Positions 56,006-64,000 of a DNA stretch of 64,000 nt are shown one piece after another; the first letter of the stretch is position 1, and each line of letters starts with the position of its first letter. This DNA comes from Ailanthus altissimus (taxonomy: Eukaryota > Streptophyta > Magnoliopsida > Sapindales > Simaroubaceae): positions 8,075,001 through 8,139,000 of the forward strand of contig CAMPEX010000001.1 of the NCBI GenBank assembly GCA_946807835.1. The letters are read 5' to 3'. The translations under genes were made by a program, and so were the position numbers. The notes beneath the pieces were generated by a model. The model worked only from the letters and a program-made list of their open reading frames with translations. It had not been told where the DNA came from and searched no databases.

Positions 56006-57346
56006 ATGAGAACAGAAAGCCTCATCAACGTTTACCGAGGTTGCGATGGTGGATCACTCATGAAGCAACACAAAAAACCATAAAACTTAGTGATAGATTA
56101 AAAATCTGGATCGAAACAATAGGGTTCAGTAGAAAAATCCCCAAGAAAATGTGGTGATGCCAGTTAGGACCTCATTACAAGGCAGGCTTTAAAAGGATCT
56201 ACGAATGATAAAGAAAGAGAAAAGATGAGAAAGTTGTTGATTTTGATCTTGAAGCAATGCGAGGTAGGAAATGGGAAAAGAGAACATGAGAACCAACTCC
56301 AGCCAAGGGAGTAATTGAACCTTGAAGGCTTGAATGTACAAGGAACTTCTACCCAGATCCTTAGGGACTGGAGGATAAAGGCCCCATACCTATCAATCGG
56401 CAGGACAAGGTGAAGTTACACAGTGGAAGAGTTCGATGAGTCCCAGGTTAGAGACTCTGACCATGTGGTGAGACAAGAAGAAAAGAGAATTGGGGGTCAG
56501 AGGAAATTGTAGGGAGACAAAAAGAGAGGGCTTGAGAAGAATTCTATGTAGAACCTCTAATCAAAGATAAAATTCGGGAGTTCAAGAAGCAATTATAGAT
56601 TTTTTCTTGAGGAAAAAGAGAAAAAGAATCGAACCCCCCAAAAAAGGCAGAAAGGGAAAGAAATTTTTTATTGGTTGATGAACTATGAGATATAAAACTC
56701 CCAAGCGAGTTCAAGTTGTTGAACCTACCAACATTCGAGGGGTATCAGACCCTAACGATTATGTAGACCAAGTGACTCACCTATTATCTATTGTTGGTGT
56801 AAGGTAGGAGCATATGTGTAGGCTGCTCTACATGAATTTGGAAGGACATGCCTTAGGTTATCACGGATTGAAGCAGAGAAGTGTATCCTCTTACAAAGAG
56901 CTTATAGATAAGTTTATGCAGCACTTTCGTAGGTCTTGTGAGGTAGCAAAGACCCTAAAAACCTAAAAGAGATCAACCAAGAATGAATTAAAGTTTAAAA
57001 GAATATCTAAGGAGGTTTCATAGAAAGGTGATTCAGCTTAAAACGTTTGATTAACCTATAGCCTTGGAGGCCATTAAAGCAGGATTGAGGCTCAATCGTT
57101 TATGGTGTTATCTTTTTGAGAACCATGTCTCGAGCTATGCAGTAGCCTATTATAAAGCAACTAAGTATATCATTATTAAGGAGGAGAAATATTTAAAAAG
57201 GGCGCTTTGATTGATGCTCTTTGGAGGCAGGTTTGACTTCAGGAACATGGAAGAGATCTCCAGAAAAAAGGTACCCAGGAAGATGGGAAATGTATCCCAT
57301 TCTTCAGGTATAGTTTTGTTAAGAACATTGCCACGAGTAAACAGTA
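56006..57346 (+). pseudogene. Gypsy gag (broken), second element
   Basis: Around 56690..56760 the frame reads L-P-S-E-F-K-L-L-N-L-P-T-F-E-G-Y-Q. Further on are Y-L-L-L-V and S-S-Y-K-E-L-like pieces, as in Tat Gag proteins. A highly charged, stop-ridden stretch precedes it. It is cut at 57347 by the solo LTR. Confidence 0.6.
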
Positions 57347-58793
57347 TGTTGTTTGGTGCGTATGTATTCAAGAGCAAGTGCATGCTATCACTTAATGAGT
57401 AATATAAAGATAACAGGTGTCGATCCTATGAGGATTAGATGCTTTGTTCTATGTCAATTACTAAAATTAATTTTCTTGTCTTTATTCAGATAATTTAACG
57501 TAAATCGAAACTAAAATTAATTCTAAATTATCTATTTAAATAAGTAAATTAAAATACACTTCACTATTAATGATATGGAGTTTCTAGGAGTGTAGTTTTC
57601 CTTAACCCATGTTTGTTTAAGATGTACTTTGAATGCTAATCCATTAGTCTATTATTGGTCACAACACTAGGTTCATTGTAAGCCTATTTTAATTGTCAAG
57701 CGATTATATTTCCCTCAATTCAATACCTATATTCCTATGATACTGTGATTAAAATAGAATTCATTAAATCCAAGTTAATTTAGCCATGTATGCTGATTAA
57801 GTATACCTAATTTGAAACTTATAGATGCTACTATACAATCATATATCAATTTGTTCTAAGCTTTTCAATGAGATACCTTTTCTAAGTTTATCTCAATGAT
57901 CATACATTAATTGGCTAGATTTATATAAGCTTTAAACACCAACAAATTAAATAATAACCAAGGTCAGTTCATTTGAAGTTGTAAATATCTATAAATACCT
58001 AATTGGGTTCAATACTACTAACCTAGATAAATGAAATCAGTTCCAAATAACTAAGTTTAGATAAACAAATACAAGAGAAAACATAAAATAACCAAGATCA
58101 AACTCAAAAGTGTAGTAGATGAAATCCAAATAAGCCACTTTTGTCTTGGTTCCAATGCTTCTCTTGAAGTTGCCAATTTTCCTTGATCGTGTTGAATCCC
58201 TCCAACGATTATTCCTAGTGTTGAATGATGTTTGTTAGCAAAAAGGAAAGATTTTTAGTCTGGAATGAGTTACTTTAGTGCAAAGTCAAACTTGAAACTT
58301 TCTTTTCACAAAATTTAAAAAAGAGTTGCTTTATATAGTACGGGGCTATGTTGCGGCATTAAGCTTAGAACGCTAAAGCATTTTCAGCTAGGTGTTCTAA
58401 TGCGGCTGCGATGCTCAACTAGCGGTGGAGCATTTGCCGCCTTGGGCTTTCTTAAGAAATCACATGGCCTAGAACGCATCCATATGCCATAGCGTCTAAT
58501 TTTCTAAAAATGTGGGAGCATTAGCAAATTGACATTAGGGTGTTGATCCAAATAAATGAGTGCTACCAAATTGGCTTTGTAGAACGCAATTGAATTCAAA
58601 TTTTTTCTGTACTCTATTTTTTGCATTCTCACTCTTTGGATCCCTTATTGCTGCTTTTTCCTCAAATTCATCCATTTTATTATTTATCCTGCAAATTCAA
58701 CACATTGTTGAATAAATAGTATCTAATTAATCAAAAACGGAAAAAATCTAAGTTAGAACGGGGCTACAATATATGTCAATTTCATACTCATCA
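57347..58793 (-). mobile_element. Solo LTR, gypsy Athila-like, minus strand
   Basis: Reads on the minus strand from TGATGAGTATGAAATTG to CAAACAACA. Near its 3' end is CATAGGATCGACACC, the same type of ending as the solo LTR at 37291. Flanks are CAGTA (57342..57346) and AAGTA (58794..58798), a target duplication with one difference. The 58330..58450 part is rich in GCGGC, echoing the GC-rich patch in the other solo LTR. Confidence 0.65.
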
Positions 58794-59720
58794 AAGTACT
58801 TGTCAATGGACCCATTAAATAGGTTGTGACCTTGGGTAAATCAATCAAGCCGTTCCCATGGAGGAGGGATCAAAGCAAAGAACCAGCAGAAAACACAACC
58901 TTGAGTACCCCAAATAAATGGTTCTATCTTTTTTATGGCTTTATTGGAAGTCATACATAAAGCTATAATAGACCGAGGCTTACTCACAAAATCCTTAGCT
59001 ATGGCGACACTCGTGGCTATTAGAATTCAACAAAAAAGTGTGAATTTCATCAAGATATGTGGTATACTACGGTAGAATACTTTAAGTTAAAAGGGCAGGT
59101 GGACAACTTAACAAGAAATAAGTACTTAAATGAATTTCAGGTAGATTGCCTGCACAAAGTAGGGCCTGTAAGAGCCCTGAGCGGACCTACCTACTTGACT
59201 CGATCATGATAATTTCAGGAGGTTCGACATTGGTAAGTAATTCTAATAAACAAAGGAAGAACTACTTAAGATACTCTATGGTAAGACACCAAGTGATATG
59301 CAAGATCCCGATTGTCAAAAGGTTGTGAATATAAAAGATTTCCATCGTGTTCACAAAAGAAGATGTTTGGGAAGTCAATTATCTACATAATGATGCACTG
59401 GTGGTCACAGTGAGAGTGGCTGGTGTGGAGGTAAACTGAGTGTTCATTGACCCAGGAATTTTGGTGGACATTATTTTTAAAGACACCCTAGATGAGTTGA
59501 AGATCAAAGATCTAAGGATGGAAAGTACGCAAACACCTCTGCAGGGGTTTGGGGATAGCTGTATCATGCCTCTCGGGATAATAAGTTTGCCTATGTCACT
59601 AGGAGAAAGGCCCTTTGAGAAAATTGTCATGACTTATTTCGTGGTAGTAGACCAACCCTTGTCATACAAAATTCTGCTTGGACAGACCTTCATGAGAACA
59701 CCAACATAACTCTTCCCATA
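58794..59720 (+). pseudogene. Gypsy protease region, second element
   Basis: The clearest part is 59440..59706. It has F-I-D-P-G-I-L-V-D-I-I (the retropepsin D-x-G region, altered), then P-L-Q-G-F-G and Y-K-I-L-L-G-Q-T-F-M-R. It is preceded by decayed gag-protease linker sequence containing F-x-x-D-D-x-like pieces. Stops on both sides show it is inactive. Confidence 0.7.
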
Positions 59721-60099
59721 CACTATCTTAAGTTGAAATTCCCAATGGAGAATGGTATTGGCGTTGTGTCTGGAGATTAGAATATGACAAAGAGTTGCTA
59801 TGCTGTTTCAGCAAATAGGACTTACTACATTTCTGTATCGACCCACGAGTAGGAAAGATTGAATCACCTAACCCCGTAGAAGAGTTATTTACAGTTCAGG
59901 TTAGATTGGGGAAGCTGGAGAAGATGGTGAAAATTGGGTCCCAATTAGAACCCAAAGTCAAAGAAGGGCTAATAACACTTGTACTAGGAATTTTAGGATA
60001 TGTTTGCCTCGTCTCACGAAGACATTAGAAATCAACCTAGCATTAGTATCCCACGCTTTGGCAGTTAGCCTTGCCTTTAAGCTCGTCAAGTAGAAGATG

Positions 60100-60670
60100 A
60101 GGGTTTTCAATTAAGAAAGGAATGAAGACGTAGCAGCTGAGGTAGAAAAATTATTGGCCGTGAATTTCATAAGAGAGGTGCATTACCTCGAGTGGCTTAC
60201 CAATGTTGTGATGGTTAGGAAGGTTAATGGGAAGGGAAGGAAACATCATAGATATATTTATAGTTTTCTGTTGCCAAAAATTGACCAGCTGTTAGACTTA
60301 ACTGCAGGACACGAATTGTTGAGCTTCATGGATGCATTCTCGGCCTATAATCAGATAGGATGTTTTTCCTTGACCAGGAGAAAACATCATTTGTTACCCA
60401 TCAGGGCACTTATTGTTATAAGGTGATGCTGTTCGGACTTAAGAACACCGGGGCCACCTATTAAAGGTTGGTAACAAGCTCTTAATAGAGAAAAGCATGG
60501 AGGTTTATATAGATGATATAATTGCTAAGTCCACCAGAATGGAGGATCATGTGGAACACATGAGGGAGACCTTTCAGATATTGAGGTATACGAGATGAAG
60601 CTAAACCCAAAGAAATATGCATTTAGGGTAAAATTAGGAAAGTGTCTTGGCTTCATATCAATAGTAAAAA
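60100..60670 (+). pseudogene. Gypsy reverse transcriptase, second element (broken)
   Basis: Readable RT blocks: I-R-E-V-H-Y-L-E-W-L-T-N-V-V-M-V-R-K at 60160..60220, then L-P-K-I-D-Q-L-L-D and S-F-M-D-A-F-S-A-Y-N-Q-I. In shifted frames come G-L-K-N-T-G-A-T-Y and V-Y-I-D-D-I-I-A-K near 60507, where the catalytic Asp pair is still visible, and then K-L-N-P-K-K-Y-A-F. Frameshifts separate the blocks. Confidence 0.85.
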
Positions 60671-60879
60671 GGGATAGAAGCAAATCTCAATAAAATCAAA
60701 GCCATCTTATAGATGAAGTCTCCCACATTGTTAAAGAAATCCAACAGCTAATAGGAAGGGTAAATGCTTTGAGCTGATTCATCTCTCAAGTGACGGACAA
60801 GTGCTTTAAATTCTACCCAGCCATTAAATGAAGGGAGAAAAATAGATGGAACTAAAATGTGAAGTGACATTTCAATTAC

Positions 60880-61290
60880 TTAAAACATACCTTGCACTGC
60901 TCAATTACCTGGCCGTCTTGCCTAAAAGGATAAACTAATTATATACCTTGTAGTGTCTACTTAGGTAGTAAGCTCAGTTCTGATTAGAGAGGAAGGAGGA
61001 TTTCAGAGACTGGTGTACTTTACCAGCAATTCCTTCACTAACCTGAGAGCCAATACCCATTGGCCCAGAAACTGGCCCTGATATTGGTCATGTCAAGGCA
61101 AAAGTTGCGCTCCTATTTCCAAGCATACATTGTAATGGTTATTACCAACCAACCCTTTAGGAAAATCCTACACAAGCTCGACATGTCGGGGCGACTAGTT
61201 AAATGGGCCGTAGAATTGAGTGAGTTCAACATACATTATAAACCCTGAATAGCCATTAAAGAGTAAGCTCTTTGCCGATTTTGTGGCCAA
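60880..61290 (+). pseudogene. Gypsy RNase H, first copy, second element
   Basis: Blocks Q-K-L-A-L-I-L-V-M-S-R-Q-K-L-R-S-Y-F-Q-A-Y, V-I-T-N-Q-P-F-R-K-I-L, S-G-R-L-V-K-W-A-V-E-L-S-E-F and I-H-Y-K-P are the usual end of gypsy RNase H. The preceding part is shifted in frame. Confidence 0.8.
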
Positions 61291-61359
61291 ATGCTCTATG
61301 GGAGAGTCATAGATTAAATGTACACCTAAGAAGCCTGTTAATAACTAGAATTTACCTAC

Positions 61360-61492
61360 CCCAACTTGGATCCTTTATATTAATGGAGCGTCAAATTGTT
61401 AGGGTTGCAGAGTAGAAGTAGTTCTCATTAGCCTTGAGGGAGACGAGGTTTGCTATGAAGTTTGATTCCCTTGAATAATGAAGCCAAATATG
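61360..61492 (+). pseudogene. Second (Tat-type) RNase H, N-terminal half, cut by an insertion
   Basis: The frame shows L-Y-I-N-G-A-S-N followed by a short glycine-containing strand, V-V-L-I-S-L-E-G-D-E-V-C-Y-E-V, and N-N-E-A-K-Y, where the insertion begins. The same domain resumes at 63732 with E-A-F. Confidence 0.75.
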
Positions 61493-63731
61493 TGTGAGTG
61501 ATTTTAAACTTATGGTGGATGCATGTGGGCTTGCTATAAATTACTCAGTGATAAACACAAATGAACTTTGACAAATTATCTCATAAATGTAAAATACTTC
61601 AAGATTGAGAAAAAGTATATTGTCAAGTCTTTGGTATATGGTTGAACTGGAGTACCCGCCTTGAAGCAACCCATTCATAATTCTAGTTCCTCAACAAGGT
61701 GGGTTTGAGGAAGCGAGAATAGCAGCTCTTCCAACAAAGGATTCAACTCTTGAAACCTTACTTCTACCTTATAGTATAGATGGCAAAAAATGGAAGGAAA
61801 AATGGAAGAGGTGTGTTTTTGTGCTCTAAACACTTGAGAGAATTTTCTAACATTTAGCAAAATTCACTTCTTTATACCTTTAAATGTCATGACCAAATTT
61901 TTTCTTAATCAATCGTGCAATATATTACTCTTTTATTTGTTTATTATTTTTCTTTTCTTTTCTCACCTAATGGCATCCATTATTATGGTCAATGTTTGCC
62001 ATTAGGTTTTGTTTATTATTATTTACAATAAACCAAATGAAAACAAAACAAAATAAAAAATTATTTAAATGAACTTGGCCTAAATCTAGGCCAAATGAGA
62101 AATATTTTCTCATTATTAAAAAATATGTTAAGGCCTACTATTTACAATTGCCACCCATTTATACTTATTATATCATTTAATTAATATTAAACAAATAATT
62201 TAATTATATTAAATCATGGTAGAAACACATATCATTTTAAATTAAAAAATAAATTGTTTGATTTTAATTTAAATAATAATATCATATATTATTATTATTA
62301 TTTTATTCAATAAAAATTTTAATGAATAAAATAATGATATTATTTGTCTAACAAATAAGATCATTTTGATAATTTTCAAGTCAAACAATAATTGGCCCAC
62401 AATGTGCCATATGTCAACATCCCGTTGGTCAACAACTAATTGTTAACTAATTAAAGTACTTAACTCTTAAGTCTTGACATGTGCACGACCGGAGGGAGAA
62501 CGAAGTAAATGTTCGATTTGCTAGAATTTTATGGACTGAATTATTCAATCTGGTACGCTACCCCAGTGCACAACAAGTACATTTCATATTGCAGGACTCT
62601 CTAGGTCCACTCCTGATTTGTCGAATAGAACTATTCTGTGAGTCCGAGATAAATGCCCCATGCACATGTCACGGATATTACAAATCAGTGCAGTAGACCA
62701 TACAAGTTGAGGTTATAGCGCATACGTATAATCTTTCCGCCAATTACATTCTGGAAGAGTAGGGATATAGATCACTACCGTCAAATGTCTATGTGCTCAT
62801 CTGTAAACTTATCTCTATACACGTATCTTAATAAATAATATATGCAAACACGTTTATAATATTTTTTAATCCTTTAGAAAACTCTTTTCCTAGGTTTGTT
62901 GCTTATGGCCATAAGACTTTCTAAGATACAGTTTGAGCATTCGAATATATAACTCATCCATATGAGTTGACAAATTCTATATCTGTACATACTAGACTCC
63001 ATAAGCATCGGACCATACCCAGCGACACCCAGCGGTCACACCATGAGAGGTCTGTGACATGCGTGGAACCAAAGTATGATGGATCACTTACAAGCCCACC
63101 GTGGTACTTAGGTCAAAGGACCATGTATACTACTCAACTCGAGAGGACCTTTCATTGACGGCTTCATGGGATGTCTATTGGGGTCCTCATTAAGTCTATA
63201 GAGTATTCAGTCATTACTAAACACCTGTTTTATATACGAACTTCCAGTAAGCCTATGGTCAACTAAGAACAACTATCTAGACCATCTAGATGGTCTAGTT
63301 GTATACACTGGTCTATGTAAAAGGATTCCACTGTCAGACCTGCATTGGTGAATTAAGACCAAGAACATATAATTTAAGAATAGACTTGCATAATAACATT
63401 TCTTAAAACCTATTGCAACTATGTTATTACTAATGTATTCTCAGGTCTTTGTACCGTTACAGACAAGATTCTAACTGTTAGACTTCACTGATTAATATAA
63501 CATGCTAACTCTTTAGCATTTATAGTTTTCAGTGATGCTGACTCTTGACATTAATCTAAACTTCTTTAGACCAAATCTTAAGTCCTTCAGATCATATAAT
63601 GTCTGTAGCATCATAAGCATTGAACCATTTAATAATAGTAATTAGCGATTTAACAAATAATAAATTGTATAAATATTATAAATTAAAATATTCATACAAT
63701 AATGAGATGGCACGTAAGCAAAAATCTTTAC
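61493..63731. mobile_element. 2.2-kb insertion inside the RNase H domain, family unknown
   Basis: The gypsy RNase H frame stops at AATATG (61487..61492) and resumes at AATATG (63732..63737), consistent with a 6-bp (or 5-bp AATAT) target duplication. The inserted DNA has no recognisable coding domain. Its long AT-rich centre and regulatory-looking right part would fit a solo LTR, but the ends are not a clean TG...CA, so I leave the class open. Confidence 0.6.
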
Positions 63732-64000
63732 AATATGAGGCCTTTTTGCGGGATTGAAGGTTGCCCAAGCCTATCAGCAGATAAAATTCTGGTAAAAAAT
63801 GACTCTCAATTGGTTGTTAATTGTGTAAATAGAGAATTTGAAGCCAGAGATGACCACATGATGGCTTACCTTTGGAAAGCTTAGGCCTTGATGTTCTTGT
63901 TTGATGATGTGAAGATACACTTGAGAAGCGAGAATCATCGAGCAGATGTGATAACACGTCTCACCTCTACGGAAGAAGCTAGAATCCCTAAGTCGGTCCC
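63732..64000 (+). pseudogene. Second (Tat-type) RNase H, C-terminal half
   Basis: After the insertion the domain continues with A-G-L-K-V-A-Q-A. In another frame it reads N-D-S-Q-L-V-V-N-C-V-N-R-E-F-E-A-R-D-D-H-M-M-A-Y-L and I-H-L-R-S-E-N-H-R-A-D-V-I-T-R-L. The D-S-Q-L-V-V-N and R-A-D motifs are the last catalytic blocks of the Tat extra RNase H. Confidence 0.8.

Larger units (their letters stand above)
55560..64000 (+). mobile_element. Second Tat-type gypsy element, decayed, 3' end outside the window
   Basis: Plus-strand order: LTR-like segment, PBS-like motif, gag, protease, RT, RNase H, second RNase H. The second RNase H again points to the Tat clade. Stops and frameshifts are frequent. 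A solo LTR (57347..58793) lies between gag and protease, and a 2.2-kb insertion (61493..63731) splits the second RNase H. Integrase and the 3' LTR would lie beyond 64000. Confidence 0.85.

Noticed and set aside
62481..62696. A 71-codon frame in the 2.2-kb insertion
   Set aside because: There is no family resemblance, and the surrounding DNA looks like LTR-type regulatory sequence rather than a gene.

Overview
The window is AT-rich plant nuclear DNA, most likely from a dicot. The evidence is many short GT-AG introns, genes spread over several kilobases with compact exons, and intergenic space filled with Ty1/copia and Ty3/gypsy (Tat-type) LTR retrotransposons, solo LTRs and MITE- or SINE-like pieces. 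I cannot name the species.

Two complete host genes are present, both on the + strand. The first (17324..26635, 14 exons, 579 aa) is a class I alpha-1,2-mannosidase of the MNS1/MNS2 type (GH47), the Golgi enzyme that trims N-glycans. The second (44471..51210, 13 exons, about 450 aa) is a cation diffusion facilitator of the SLC30A9/ZnT9 type, like Arabidopsis MTPC4 (MTP7), with a presequence-like N-terminus. From memory the Arabidopsis relatives are close neighbours (At1g51590 and At1g51610), so the pair looks like a conserved gene block that transposons have stretched. I see no copy of the GATA/TIFY gene that lies between them in Arabidopsis.

Layout. 1..617: transposon-end-like sequence and non-coding DNA. 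618..6379: a pol-less copia element on the - strand with 5-bp target duplications, PBS, gag remnant and PPT. 6380..10869: AT-rich non-coding DNA with LTR-like traces. 10870..14913: a second, decayed copia element on the - strand. About 14985..15080: a tRNA-derived SINE-like promoter. 15100..17323: AT-rich upstream region. 17324..26635: the mannosidase. 26636..28465: AT-rich spacer. 28466..42473: a 14-kb decayed Tat-type gypsy element with dual RNase H. Its 3' half carries an intron-containing plant-mobile-domain (PMD) gene in antisense, and two solo LTRs (33561..34097 and 37291..38640) are nested inside it. 42474..44470: spacer with an AT-rich repeat. 44471..51210: the MTPC4-like transporter. 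51987..52790: an inverted copy of the repeat found before the gene. 53040..55000: a gypsy integrase fragment, a T34 tract and an array of a 20-bp motif. About 55560..64000: a second decayed Tat gypsy element, broken by a solo LTR (57347..58793) and a 2.2-kb insertion (61493..63731), and running off the window.

The two host genes do not form an operon or a pathway. I found no rRNA, canonical tRNA, CRISPR or bacterial-type feature. The most unusual items are the spliced antisense PMD gene inside the gypsy element with its triplicated C-terminal end, the gag-only copia element with unequal LTRs, and the spaced 20-bp motif array beside the integrase fragment.
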